From contig NZ_BBNM01000005.1 of NCBI RefSeq assembly GCF_000760595.1, positions 1 to 64,000 of the forward strand: 64,000 nt of DNA, written 5' to 3'. Positions 19,022-28,012 of this stretch are shown here, piece by piece (the stretch's first letter is position 1; the number at the start of each line of letters is the position of its first letter). The notes below the pieces were generated by a model. It searched no databases. It was not told the origin of the DNA and worked only from the letters and a program-made list of their open reading frames with translations. A program made the translations under genes and the position numbers. This stretch comes from Acinetobacter soli (lineage in GTDB: Bacteria > Pseudomonadota > Gammaproteobacteria > Pseudomonadales > Moraxellaceae).

Positions 19022-20251
19022 TTACATTTCGACCATCTCGACCCCATCAATGCGCGCAACCGTCATCAGGTCTTTGTCACCACGACCTGAAAGATTGGCG
19101 ATAATGATCTGGTCTTTATCCATAGTTGGTGCCAGCTTGGTGACGTATGCCATTGCATGTGCACTTTCAATTGCCGGAATAATCCCTTCAATACGGGTCA
19201 GATCACGGAAGCCTTGTAAGGCTTCATCATCATCGATTGGAACATATTGCACACGCTGCATGTCTTTTAAGAAGCTATGCTCAGGACCAACGCCCGGATA
19301 ATCCAAGCCTGCCGAGATACTGTGTGTCTCGATGATTTGACCCTGTGAGTCACTCATCAAATAGGTACGGTTACCATGCAATACACCGACATGCCCTGCA
19401 TTGAGTGGTGCAGAATGCTTACCGGTCTCAATGCCATGCCCTGCTGCTTCAACGCCATACATTTTCACATCTGGATCGTTCAGGAACGGATGGAACAAAC
19501 CAATCGCGTTAGAACCACCGCCTACACAGGCCACCAGTGCATCCGGTAGGCGTCCGGCTTGCTCTTGAATCTGGCGACGTGCTTCACGTCCAATCACAGA
19601 CTGGAAATCACGTACTAATTGTGGGTAAGGATGAGGCCCTGCAACTGTACCAATCACGTAATAAGTATCATCTACATTGGTTACCCAGTCACGCATGGCT
19701 TCATTCATGGCATCTTTTAGTGTTTTTGAACCGCTTTGCACCGGAACAACAGTTGCTCCCAGCAAACGCATACGGTACACGTTCATGGCTTGACGCTTCA
19801 CGTCTTCTGCACCCATGAATACCACACACTCAAGACCAAGACGCGCCGCGATGGTTGCCGTTGCAACCCCATGCTGACCCGCACCTGTTTCTGCAATAAT
19901 TCGCTTCTTACCCGACAATTTGGCCAGTAATGCCTGACCAATCGTGTTGTTCACTTTATGTGAACCTGTATGGTTAAGATCTTCACGTTTTAAATAGATT
20001 TGCGCACCACCAAGCTTCTTCGACCATCGCTCAGCATAATAAAGTGGACTCGGGCGGCCTACATAATAGGCAAGATCGCGGTCAAATTCTGCCAGAAACT
20101 GTTCATCATTTTTCATACGGCTATAAAGATTTTCTAAATCTTGCAGTGCCGCCATGAGTGTTTCTGATACAAAACGTCCGCCATGAATACCAAAATGCCC
20201 ACGGGCATCTGGATATTGCGTGTAGTCAATCACGTTATTTTGCTGATCCAC
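19022..20251 (-). CDS. trpB: Tryptophan synthase beta chain
   Basis: 409-residue PLP enzyme that joins indole to serine. The PLP lysine is K99 in GSHKVNN. The phosphate-binding loop GGGSNAIG (about residue 245) and the cation and tunnel residues around [16 protein letters not shown] are intact. Length is normal. The first codons overlap the end of trpF by 17 bp, which implies translational coupling. The partner trpA lies 4 kb downstream in a different transcript. Confidence 0.98.
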   Translation of the reverse strand: MDQQNNVIDYTQYPDARGHFGIHGGRFVSETLMAALQDLENLYSRMKNDEQFLAEFDRDLAYYVGRPSPLYYAERWSKKLGGAQIYLKREDLNHTGSHKVNNTIGQALLAKLSGKKRIIAETGAGQHGVATATIAARLGLECVVFMGAEDVKRQAMNVYRMRLLGATVVPVQSGSKTLKDAMNEAMRDWVTNVDDTYYVIGTVAGPHPYPQLVRDFQSVIGREARRQIQEQAGRLPDALVACVGGGSNAIGLFHPFLNDPDVKMYGVEAAGHGIETGKHSAPLNAGHVGVLHGNRTYLMSDSQGQIIETHSISAGLDYPGVGPEHSFLKDMQRVQYVPIDDDEALQGFRDLTRIEGIIPAIESAHAMAYVTKLAPTMDKDQIIIANLSGRGDKDLMTVARIDGVEMVEM

Positions 20252-20876
20252 ATTGGACTCCTTGCATAAATCGTTCGATGAGTTGTTGGTCTTTAATACC
20301 TTTTGCGGATTCTACGCCCCCGCTGACATCAACAGCATAAGGCTGTGTGGTGTGGATTGCGTCCGCAATATTGTCGGGCGTTAAACCGCCTGCCAATATC
20401 AGTGGAATGTCCAATTTTGGAAATTTTGACCAATCAAATTGATGGCCGGTTCCGCCTTTCAGTTCGGGATGCCATGCATCGAGAAGCATTGCACTTGCAC
20501 CAGCGGCTTGATAGCGCTGAATTTCCTGAACAATATCAAGTTCAGGTTTGACTTGAATAGCCTTATACCATCGACGCTTGCACTGCTCACCAATGAACTG
20601 GCACTGAGCAGGTGTTTCATCACCATGTAGTTGTAATACATCCAAGGCAACAGAATCAAGTACTGATTTAATTTCATTGGCGGTTGCATTGACAAATAGC
20701 CCAACCACTTGCACGTAAGCCGGAATCTTTTTGACCAATTCTGCCGCTTGTTCGGCTGTGACATTACGTGGGCTAGGCGGATAAAACACCAATCCGATTG
20801 CATCTGCACCTGAATCGACAACTGCTTGGATGTCTTGAGAACGGGTGATACCGCAAATTTTTGCGCGCGTTCGCAT
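20235..20876 (-). CDS. trpF: Phosphoribosylanthranilate isomerase
   Basis: 213 residues from the ATG at 20876; a longer in-frame start at 20945 would add residues unlike the family. TrpF isomerises phosphoribosylanthranilate to the CdRP precursor of indole-glycerol phosphate. It is a TIM barrel with KICGITR at the start (general base Cys), the general acid Asp in [18 protein letters not shown], and the phosphate-binding [14 protein letters not shown]. It is first in the trpF-trpB pair. Confidence 0.96.
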   Translation of the reverse strand: MRTRAKICGITRSQDIQAVVDSGADAIGLVFYPPSPRNVTAEQAAELVKKIPAYVQVVGLFVNATANEIKSVLDSVALDVLQLHGDETPAQCQFIGEQCKRRWYKAIQVKPELDIVQEIQRYQAAGASAMLLDAWHPELKGGTGHQFDWSKFPKLDIPLILAGGLTPDNIADAIHTTQPYAVDVSGGVESAKGIKDQQLIERFMQGVQCGSAK

Positions 20877-20991
20877 ATACAAAGGCTCATTAAATTGCCT
20901 GACCATAGCCGATCTATCGGTCAGTAAACCACTATTGTAATGCAAATTTTAGACTTTGCATCAAAGTTGAACACGATTGAAGGTATTCAGA

Positions 20992-21020
20992 TTGTTTAAT
21001 CTTCGCACAAACCTTATACT
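20992..21020 (+). promoter_or_regulatory. Sigma-70 promoter of the btuB riboswitch transcript
   Basis: TTGTTT and TATACT are separated by exactly 17 bases. The predicted start would fall a few bases before the riboswitch begins. Confidence 0.7.
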
Positions 21021-21039
21021 TTGCTCAATTCGCAATAAG

Positions 21040-21225
21040 TTAAAGCATTCGCTTTAGGGAAACTGGTGTAAATCCAGTACTGCCCCCGCAACGGTAAAAA
21101 TGTAAACCATATTTAATAAGCCTTTTGGGCTTACACCACTGCACTTGAGGTGTGGGAAGGTGAATATGCTTGTATCCAAAAGATACACCATTTGAGTCCG
21201 GAGACCTGCTTATTGCTTCTATCCA
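21040..21225 (+). promoter_or_regulatory. Cobalamin riboswitch
   Basis: The leader of btuB carries the hallmark elements in order. GGGAAACTGGTG and AATCCAGTACTGCCCCCGC near 21057-21090 form the P3/P4 core region. GGTGTGGGAAGGTG-like sequence lies near 21150. The B12 box AGTCCGGAGACCTGC is at 21195-21209. Cobalamin binding would hide the btuB ribosome site or stop transcription. The downstream genes, a B12 receptor and a cobalamin adenosyltransferase, agree with this. Confidence 0.95.
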
Positions 21226-21265
21226 CTCAATCATTCACGTGGGGTGAATGTATGGAGCATAAAAC

Positions 21266-23095
21266 ATGTCTATTTCATTTCAGCCTACCCGTTTGGTGGG
21301 GGCAATCGCAATTGCGATGGGGTTTTCTTCAACAACTGTTTTTGCTGATGATTCAACAGATGCAACTCAACTTGATCCAATTGTAGTGACTGCATCAAAA
21401 TCTGAAGAAAAAGCCAGTGCAGTGCCTGCGCGAATTACAATTATTCAGCCTCAAATACTTGAACAGTCCCCAATTGCATCACTGCCCGATCTATTGATGA
21501 CCGAAGCTGCAATTAATATGGTTCAAAGTGGCGGCTATGGACAAAGTGCATCGATTTTTCTGCGTGGTGCAGAATCAGATCAAACTTTGATTTTGAGGGA
21601 TGGTGTACGTCTAAACTCAAATAGTAGTGGCGCAGCTGCTTTACCATTTATCGATACAACCGACATCAAACAAATTGAAATATTAAAAGGCCCTGCTTCT
21701 GTTCTATATGGAACTGATGCTATTGGTGGTGTCGTTCAACTCGTTACAAGAGTACCAACCAAAAGTTCAGTTTTTACCACCAATGAAGTCGGAGAAAACA
21801 AAACCTATAAATCATTAGTTGGTGCAGACATAGCAGAAAACGGTTTCTACGCTCAAATCCGTGGCCAACGCCTTGAGACAGATGGTACACCTGTAAAAGA
21901 AACAGTAGACGCACCAAATGCTTCATTTGATCAAAAAGGTTTTAGTACTAAATTTGGAGTTGAAAAAGAAAACTTTGCTGCGTCTATTGATTACAGTAAA
22001 AATAAAGGAAATAGCGCTTACGACAATTCTGGTAATTTGACAAATCAAGACTTTCAAAATGAGGTAATCAATCTAAAAGGTAAATTTAATTTCACAGATC
22101 AAATTGAGTTAAATACACGTCTTTCACAATTTAAAGATGATACTGAACAAAAAGATGCAAACTATCTGGGTACTTACGATTTTGTTCATAGCAAAACTCA
22201 AGAAGCAGAAATTTATAATAAATGGAATTTTACCAACAATCAAAATTTAATGATTGGTATTACACATAGAAAAAATGAAGGTGATGTTGTTTCTTTTGGC
22301 TCACCTTATAAAGAAGATGTAAATTCAACGGGTTACTTTATCCAGCATCAATACAATCAGTCAGGCTTAAATACTCAAGTAGGTGTTCGTCTTGAAGATA
22401 ACGAAAAATTTGGCACACATACAGTCGCTCAAGGCGCCATTCGATATCAATTACTACCACTTACAAGTGTTTATGCAAATATTGGCTCTGCCTTTAAAGC
22501 GCCAACATTGAATGATTTATATGGTTTTGGGGGTAATCAAGACTTAAAACCAGAAGAGAGCCTTTCCTATGAAATTGGGTTCGATCAACAACTTGCCTAT
22601 AATATTCGTACAGGATTATCACTTTACACCACAAAAGTAGATAATTTAATTAACTACGGTATTTCTCAGATGGAGAATGTGGATAAGGCGAAGTTTGAAG
22701 GTGCTGAAGCATACATAAAATGGCAAGGTGAAAATCTTTATACCAACTTAGGATTCAATTACGTACGTTCGAAAGATGAAAATACTGGCGAAGACTTAAG
22801 CAGAAGACCACGTCAAAATATCTCTTTGACCACAGGATGGCAAGATGAAAAGTATGCACTATCGGCAACTGTTGTCGCCAACAGTAAGTATGACAATACA
22901 GCATACGACACTGTAAGTGTACCGGGCCATTTACGTATTGATATGCATGGACAATATACAATTAACGAGCACTTGCAGGTGTTTAGTAATATTCAAAATA
23001 TAGGTGACGTTAAATATCGTACTGCATATAGTAGTGGTAGTTACTATATCAACGGCGGTCGCCTTGCCTCTGTCGGTGTAACACTAAAATACTAA
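21266..23095 (+). CDS. btuB: TonB-dependent vitamin B12 receptor BtuB
   Basis: 609-residue outer-membrane receptor. Signal peptide cleaved near VFA-DD (residue 27). TonB box DPIVVTAS at 37-44. The plug domain carries QILEQSPIASLPDLL and DGVRLNSNS, then KGPASVLYGTDAIGGVVQLVT. A beta-barrel follows, with FKAPTLNDLYG and the barrel end GVTLKY, a C-terminal aromatic as needed for BAM assembly. It imports cobalamin with TonB energy. The cobalamin riboswitch just upstream makes the substrate assignment much firmer than homology alone would. Base composition is somewhat more AT-rich than that of its neighbours. Confidence 0.94.
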   Translation: MSISFQPTRLVGAIAIAMGFSSTTVFADDSTDATQLDPIVVTASKSEEKASAVPARITIIQPQILEQSPIASLPDLLMTEAAINMVQSGGYGQSASIFLRGAESDQTLILRDGVRLNSNSSGAAALPFIDTTDIKQIEILKGPASVLYGTDAIGGVVQLVTRVPTKSSVFTTNEVGENKTYKSLVGADIAENGFYAQIRGQRLETDGTPVKETVDAPNASFDQKGFSTKFGVEKENFAASIDYSKNKGNSAYDNSGNLTNQDFQNEVINLKGKFNFTDQIELNTRLSQFKDDTEQKDANYLGTYDFVHSKTQEAEIYNKWNFTNNQNLMIGITHRKNEGDVVSFGSPYKEDVNSTGYFIQHQYNQSGLNTQVGVRLEDNEKFGTHTVAQGAIRYQLLPLTSVYANIGSAFKAPTLNDLYGFGGNQDLKPEESLSYEIGFDQQLAYNIRTGLSLYTTKVDNLINYGISQMENVDKAKFEGAEAYIKWQGENLYTNLGFNYVRSKDENTGEDLSRRPRQNISLTTGWQDEKYALSATVVANSKYDNTAYDTVSVPGHLRIDMHGQYTINEHLQVFSNIQNIGDVKYRTAYSSGSYYINGGRLASVGVTLKY

Positions 23096-23110
23096 TGTAG
23101 ACTACTATTT

Positions 23111-23148
23111 AATCAGGATAATGTCTCACGATATTATCCTGATTTTAT
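23111..23148 (+). terminator. Rho-independent terminator after btuB
   Basis: AATCAGGATAAT pairs with ATTATCCTGATT over a ten-base loop, followed by TTATTT. It lies between btuB and the adenosyltransferase gene, so some transcription must read through or start anew. Confidence 0.8.
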
Positions 23149-23179
23149 TTAACCCTCTTACACATCTTTAGGAAATCTT

Positions 23180-23758
23180 ATGGGACATCGTTTAAGTAAA
23201 ATTTATACCCGCACAGGTGACTCAGGTACAACTGGTCTGGGGGATGGTTCACGTGTCGCAAAAGATGATTTAAGAATTGCTGCACTGGGCGATGTCGATG
23301 AACTCAATGCGATTTTGGGCGTTCTGCGTGCACAGATTGAAAGTTCTATGCTTGAAAACAAATCGACATGGAATAAACATTTAAGCTTGATTCAGCACTG
23401 GCTCTTTGACTTAGGCGGTGAGGTTTGTATTCCAAACTATAACTTACTGCAACCGCTAAGTATCGAGTTTCTAGAACGTGATATCGATCAAATGAACGAA
23501 CACTTACCAAACCTTAAAGAGTTTATTTTGCCATCAGGCACTTTAGTTTGCAGTTATGCGCATCAAGCACGTGCGGTATGTCGTCGGGCTGAGCGAAGCC
23601 TGATTGCGGTACAGCAACGTGATCAGAATATCCAGAACACTTCCATTCAGTTACTCAACCGTCTTTCAGACTGGCTGTTTGTGGCTTCACGAGCATTGCA
23701 ACGCGAGGCTGGTGGCAGTGAAGTGCTGTGGCAAAAAAATATTAATGACACCATTTAA
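23180..23758 (+). CDS. PduO-type cob(I)alamin adenosyltransferase
   Basis: 192-residue enzyme that transfers adenosyl from ATP to cob(I)alamin to make coenzyme B12. The ATP-binding N-terminal motif TRTGDSGTTGLGDG (10-23) is intact. The helical body carries DVDELNAILG, SGTLVCSYAHQARAVCRRAER and an NRLSDWLFVASR helix typical of PduO/MMAB-type proteins, and not of the CobA type. It stands 84 bp behind btuB, so uptake and activation of the cofactor are linked. The genes of cobalamin-dependent enzymes are outside this window. Confidence 0.95.
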   Translation: MGHRLSKIYTRTGDSGTTGLGDGSRVAKDDLRIAALGDVDELNAILGVLRAQIESSMLENKSTWNKHLSLIQHWLFDLGGEVCIPNYNLLQPLSIEFLERDIDQMNEHLPNLKEFILPSGTLVCSYAHQARAVCRRAERSLIAVQQRDQNIQNTSIQLLNRLSDWLFVASRALQREAGGSEVLWQKNINDTI

Positions 23759-23797
23759 GCGCTAAAATAGTTTTTCTGTTCTGAGCGTAGGACATTT

Positions 23798-24514
23798 ATG
23801 CGTATTATTGGCCATCGCGGTGCGCGCGGCGAAGCACCGGAAAACACACTGGGTGGATTTGAATATCTCAAACAGCTCGGTGTTCGTGCTGTCGAGTTTG
23901 ATGTTCGGCAGCTCAAAGATGCTACAACGGTCATCATGCACGATGATTCGTTTTTAAGAACCACTGGTCACGCTATTTCGCTCTACGAGTGTATGCAAAA
24001 TGATCTGTGTCAATATGATCATCGCCTGAACTGGTCAGTATGGACTCAAGCCGAATATACCCCAACTTTTAGTCAAGCAATGGCCGTTTTAAAAGACTTT
24101 GAACACATCGAGGTCGAGATCAAACATGTTGAGGATCTGGCTCAGGCTGAACGATTAACTACTCGGCTGGATATGGAGCTTCAAGACTTTCATGATCAAA
24201 TTATCATGACCAGTTTTGACGAGAAGGTATTAAAAACGCTCCAAACTCACAAAAGTCGTTTTAAGCGCGGTTTTCTCATCGAAACCGATATAAAAGCTGA
24301 AGCTATAGAAAAGGCACTGGCTTTAGGGTGCTGTCATATCGGATGGATGGATCGACTGGCCACACCCGAGATGATTCAACTGTCGCATGATGCTGGGCTT
24401 ACCATCAGTGTATGGACAGTCAATGATGTTGAACGCGCGAAAGCATTACGGGATTTAGGTATTGAAGGGCTGATTACTGACGTACCTAAATTGATGCTGG
24501 CACATCTCGATTAA
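23798..24514 (+). CDS. ugpQ: Glycerophosphodiester phosphodiesterase (UgpQ-like)
   Basis: 238-residue cytosolic TIM-barrel enzyme that splits glycerophosphodiesters to glycerol 3-phosphate and an alcohol. The N-terminal GHRGARGEAPENT holds the catalytic His and Arg. VEFDVRQLKDATTVIMHDD supplies metal ligands and the second catalytic His. The C-terminus has WTVNDVERAKALRDLGIEGLITDVP as usual. No signal peptide, hence the UgpQ type and not the periplasmic GlpQ. It is 39 bp behind the adenosyltransferase gene and may be cotranscribed, with no clear functional link to B12. Confidence 0.92.
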   Translation: MRIIGHRGARGEAPENTLGGFEYLKQLGVRAVEFDVRQLKDATTVIMHDDSFLRTTGHAISLYECMQNDLCQYDHRLNWSVWTQAEYTPTFSQAMAVLKDFEHIEVEIKHVEDLAQAERLTTRLDMELQDFHDQIIMTSFDEKVLKTLQTHKSRFKRGFLIETDIKAEAIEKALALGCCHIGWMDRLATPEMIQLSHDAGLTISVWTVNDVERAKALRDLGIEGLITDVPKLMLAHLD

Positions 24515-24542
24515 TCTGGGCAGGTGGGCCCTGCCCGTTGGC

Positions 24543-25037
24543 TTATTTTCGCTGTGCCACAATCAGCACATTTTGTTCTTTATCGAGTAAAAGCAATTCA
24601 TTGCCCTGACGCTTGAAGCTCACAATGCGCTGTAAAGCATCCATCAAGTTGGCTTCTTGCACCAAAGCTCGGTCACACACCTGATGATCTGCTTTTACAT
24701 CAAAACTCAGGCGAGATTGACTGAAATTATAAAGATAACGTCCAAAGACCGGATTACAGCCTGTATGTCCATTTACCGTATTCAAGGTTGAATTCAGGCG
24801 AATAGCTGGCAATTGGTTAAAGAAGTTGGCACGTTTTTGCTGAATATGCGTAATTTGCCATGTAATATCCTGTACACCATCGGTAGAGCGCGGTGTCTCA
24901 GTCGATTTCACCGCATGATTGGCAGTGTGTTTTTTATTGTGTTGTTGTTTTTGTGGAGGGGCTTGTGTGCTCTGACAAGCGCTCAACAGTGAAGCCAAAC
25001 TTAAAACCGCAGCGATGTGAACGATTTTTATTAACAA
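24543..25037 (-). CDS. META-domain lipoprotein (HslJ-like)
   Basis: 164 residues from a TTG start at 25037. TTG is preferred because GGAGGAAAAA lies directly upstream and the product then opens with a standard lipoprotein signal ending in LLSAC. The longer ATG frame from 25103 puts a charged, non-signal stretch in front. A Pro/Gln/Lys-rich linker follows the Cys, then a META domain with ITWQITHIQ, INGHTGCNP-like VNGHTGCNPVFGRY, and KADHQVCD. META proteins such as HslJ are linked to heat, novobiocin and envelope stress. It converges on ugpQ. Confidence 0.82.
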   Translation of the reverse strand: MLIKIVHIAAVLSLASLLSACQSTQAPPQKQQHNKKHTANHAVKSTETPRSTDGVQDITWQITHIQQKRANFFNQLPAIRLNSTLNTVNGHTGCNPVFGRYLYNFSQSRLSFDVKADHQVCDRALVQEANLMDALQRIVSFKRQGNELLLLDKEQNVLIVAQRK

Positions 25038-25145
25038 TTTTTCCTCCTTGTTTTTTGATCGAAATGACCTATGTTTCTTGCGATAAACATACGATAAAAT
25101 CAATCGATCCTTTGTTGAATTCTGTTACTGTTTCTTTGAATACAC

Positions 25146-25174
25146 TTGTACAATAATGCTAGTGAACATATGTT
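25146..25174 (+). promoter_or_regulatory. Promoter of the acyl desaturase gene
   Basis: TTGTAC and TATGTT separated by 17 bases. The -10 element lies inside the palindromic operator at 25161-25178. Confidence 0.55.
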
Positions 25175-25178
25175 CGCT
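25161..25178 (+). promoter_or_regulatory. DesT/FabR-like operator
   Basis: AGTGAACATATGTTCGCT is an 18-bp near-perfect palindrome with a perfect 12-bp core (GAACATATGTTC). As I recall, the TetR-family regulators DesT and FabR, which sense the unsaturated:saturated acyl-CoA ratio, bind sites of the form AGTGAAC...GTTnACT. It overlaps the predicted -10 of a delta-9 desaturase gene, as a repressor site should. Confidence 0.6.
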
Positions 25179-25285
25179 CATGCTAATATGCGTAGTACAT
25201 CGCCAGTAATCAAAAAAATTTCTGGGCCAAGCTGTTTTGTTTTTTAACCTTTGTTACACAAAGGCTTCTAGGAGCGCTGTCGGAG

Positions 25286-26455
25286 ATGAATCCTCCCCTA
25301 CCTCAAGCCCCAATTAACTGGATTGCCGTTTTTGCCTTAATTTTTTTACCACTCGTTGCAGTCATTGCAATTCCCCTGTATGCCTATCACCATGACTTTA
25401 GTGCTGCTGCATGGGTGAGCATGTTTGTATTACTGGGAATCAGCAGTCTGGGCATTACAGCCGGTTACCATCGTCTTTGGGCGCATCGTGCCTATGAAGC
25501 CACGTTGCCTTTAAAAATCATTTTGATGATTATGGGCACTTTTGCGGTTCAAAACAGCGTGCTTTATTGGGCGTCGGGCCATCGTACTCATCATCGCCAT
25601 GTCGATGATGTAGAAAAAGATCCGTACTCGATTAAAAACGGATTCTGGTATGCACACTTGGGCTGGATGTTAAAAAATTATCCTGCAGCTGAACCAAACT
25701 TTAAAAATGCACCAGACCTACTCAATGACAAACTGGTGATGTTCCAGCATAAATATTATGTTCCGCTGGTGATTGTGGTTCATGTGGCAATTTTGACACT
25801 GGTGGGCTGGGCAGTTGGCGATATGTGGGGCGTGGTTTTACTGGGTGGTTTGGTTCGACTGATCTTGAGCCATCATGTGACTTTCTTCATTAACTCACTG
25901 TGTCATATGTGGGGCAAGCGTCCGTATACTGACGAAAACACCGCACGTGATAACTTCTGGTTGGCGATTGCGACTTGGGGTGAAGGCTACCATAACTATC
26001 ATCACATCTTTCAGTACGACTACCGAAATGGTGTGAAATGGTGGCAGTATGATCCAACAAAATGGCTCATTTGGACCTGCTCAAAACTTGGTTTGGCTAA
26101 AAATTTACGTCGTATTCCAAGCTTTAATATTAAAAAAGCTGAACTCGCGATGAAGTTTAAGTACGCCGAGCAGGATTTGGCAATTTATGGCCATGATGTC
26201 AATTCCGACTTGGTGCAAATGAAGCAACGTATTGCTCAAGAATACGATGCCTTTACACATACGCTCAATGACTGGGCCAAGTTAAAAGAGCAAGAATTGC
26301 ATGCCAAAAAGGCAGCGGTGGCAGAAAAAATTCATCAGATGGATCATAAACTCAAAGTTGATTTTCAATTGCTTGAACATCGTTTGAGTCATCATCGTGA
26401 ATGTCTGGAAACCCTGATGCGTAATGTCAAAAAGCGCAATGCGGTTTCAGAATAA
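25286..26455 (+). CDS. Delta-9 acyl-CoA desaturase
   Basis: 389-residue integral membrane di-iron desaturase that introduces a cis double bond into acyl chains with O2. All three histidine boxes are present: HRLWAH (62-67), HRTHH (99-103) and HNYHH (236-240), with additional His near residue 196. Four hydrophobic segments lie around the first two boxes and at about 158-206. A C-terminal about 100-residue charged helical extension, likely coiled coil, follows the catalytic part. This matches the aerobic desaturases (DesB/stearoyl-CoA type) of Acinetobacter and Pseudomonas. An operator-like palindrome upstream suggests TetR-type control by membrane fluidity. Monocistronic, with a terminator after it. 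Confidence 0.93.
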   Translation: MNPPLPQAPINWIAVFALIFLPLVAVIAIPLYAYHHDFSAAAWVSMFVLLGISSLGITAGYHRLWAHRAYEATLPLKIILMIMGTFAVQNSVLYWASGHRTHHRHVDDVEKDPYSIKNGFWYAHLGWMLKNYPAAEPNFKNAPDLLNDKLVMFQHKYYVPLVIVVHVAILTLVGWAVGDMWGVVLLGGLVRLILSHHVTFFINSLCHMWGKRPYTDENTARDNFWLAIATWGEGYHNYHHIFQYDYRNGVKWWQYDPTKWLIWTCSKLGLAKNLRRIPSFNIKKAELAMKFKYAEQDLAIYGHDVNSDLVQMKQRIAQEYDAFTHTLNDWAKLKEQELHAKKAAVAEKIHQMDHKLKVDFQLLEHRLSHHRECLETLMRNVKKRNAVSE

Positions 26456-26466
26456 ACCAGAATCTT

Positions 26467-26491
26467 AAAAGCCCCACCGGGGCTTTTTTTA
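26467..26491 (+). terminator. Rho-independent terminator after desaturase gene
   Basis: AAAAGCCCC/GGGGCTTTT with a three-base loop and a T-run, 11 bp past the stop. Confidence 0.9.
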
Positions 26492-26566
26492 GGTCTGTTG
26501 CTCGCGAATTTGGTTCAATCTAAATTTTTGCTATAGTGACCGTTCAACCGATGAGTTCTCACCATT

Positions 26567-28009
26567 ATGCTTTTCAATTCACGCTACCCGACTTTAAACG
26601 CTAAATTGTTTCACCAACAATCACCTGTTCCGCTTAAAGGAGCAAAAGCAGGCCATTTCAATGCTGCTCTGGCAGATGAGTTACAGTGGAACGAACAAGA
26701 TAAAGCAGCATGGGTTGAGATTTGTAGTGGTCAAACTGTATTTGAGCAATGCCCTCCACTTGCGATGGTGTATGCGGGCCATCAATTTGGTCAATGGGCC
26801 GGACAATTAGGCGATGGCCGCGGTGTGTTGATTGCTCAAGTGCTAGATCGATCTGGACGTACTATAGACCTACACCTTAAAGGTGCCGGGCTAACGCCTT
26901 ACTCTCGTATGGGCGACGGACGTGCAGTGCTGCGCTCGGTAATTCGTGAATATTTGGCTGGCCATGCACTCAATGCACTTGGCATTGCATCTAGTAATGC
27001 AGTTGGTTTTACAACGTCAACCCAAGGTGTACAACGAGAAACTCTTGAATTGGGTGCCATGTTACTACGCACCTCGGATTGTCATATTCGACTTGGGCAT
27101 TTTGAATGGATTAATCAATATGCTCCTGAGCTTTTGACAGAATTCACCCAAAAGTGTATTGAATGGCATTATCCTGAAGCACTTGAAGCAGAACATCCTG
27201 TTTTGACATTTGCCGAGGGCGTGATTCAAAAAACCGCTAAAATGATCGCGGATTGGCAGTTGGTCGGCTTTGCCCATGGTGTCATGAACACTGATAATTT
27301 GAATATTACGGGATCGACTCTGGATTTTGGGCCATTTGGATTTATGGAACGTTTTCGCCCTAATTGGATCAACAACCACTCCGATCATCAAGGCCGTTAT
27401 GTTTATCAAAATCAGCCGAGTATCGGACACTGGAATTTATGGGTATGGCTTAATAATCTGATTCCATTGGCCAAAGAACAAGATAAAGAAGAATTTAAGC
27501 AACAACTGGTCAGCTGCCTTGAGGCTTTTGAACCAGCATTCTTGGCCTACTATACCGAAGGCCTATGTAAGAAAATGGGCTTACCGCAGTTTCATCATGA
27601 CAGTTTCGATTGTGGCATGGCATTTTTACGCATTTTACAAAGCGAACAACTGGATTACACCCAAAGTTTTCTCAGCCTACAACAGCATGATTACACTGCA
27701 CTTCGAGATGACTGCCTAGACATCCGGCAGTTTGATGCTTTTCTGCAGCAGTACCATCAGATTCGAGAACATCAAGATATTGCATCGCTTGATCAGACGA
27801 TGTCTGAAGTGAACCCCGTTTATATTTTACGTAATCACATGGCGCAGCACGCAATTGAACAAGCTGAACGCGGTGACTTTTCAGAAGTAGAGCGTTTATT
27901 TACCCTACTTGCCTCACCTTTTACACGCCAACCTGCACTTGAACGAGAGCAGGATCTAGCACCTTTGGCAAGTGATGTTCCTGAAGTGATGGTGAGTTGT
28001 TCATCCTAA
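26567..28009 (+). CDS. selO: Protein adenylyltransferase SelO (YdiU/UPF0061)
   Basis: 480-residue pseudokinase-fold enzyme that transfers AMP from ATP to Ser/Thr/Tyr of proteins, linked to redox stress. Family signatures seen: MVYAGHQFGQWAGQLGDGRG, HLKGAGLTPYSRMGDGRAVLRS, REYLAGHALNALGI, and the catalytic HGVMNTDN with a DFGPFGFME metal loop. Length matches E. coli SelO (478). The C-terminal region lacks the terminal selenocysteine or Cys seen in eukaryotic forms, as expected for bacteria, although the last residues include a Cys (VMVSCSS). It ends three bases from the convergent outer-membrane protein gene. Confidence 0.95.
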   Translation: MLFNSRYPTLNAKLFHQQSPVPLKGAKAGHFNAALADELQWNEQDKAAWVEICSGQTVFEQCPPLAMVYAGHQFGQWAGQLGDGRGVLIAQVLDRSGRTIDLHLKGAGLTPYSRMGDGRAVLRSVIREYLAGHALNALGIASSNAVGFTTSTQGVQRETLELGAMLLRTSDCHIRLGHFEWINQYAPELLTEFTQKCIEWHYPEALEAEHPVLTFAEGVIQKTAKMIADWQLVGFAHGVMNTDNLNITGSTLDFGPFGFMERFRPNWINNHSDHQGRYVYQNQPSIGHWNLWVWLNNLIPLAKEQDKEEFKQQLVSCLEAFEPAFLAYYTEGLCKKMGLPQFHHDSFDCGMAFLRILQSEQLDYTQSFLSLQQHDYTALRDDCLDIRQFDAFLQQYHQIREHQDIASLDQTMSEVNPVYILRNHMAQHAIEQAERGDFSEVERLFTLLASPFTRQPALEREQDLAPLASDVPEVMVSCSS

Positions 28010-28012
28010 AAT

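Noticed and set aside
24518-24536. GGGCAG/CTGCCC hairpin between ugpQ and the META lipoprotein gene
   Set aside because: Short stem without a T-run on either side; evidence too weak for a terminator.
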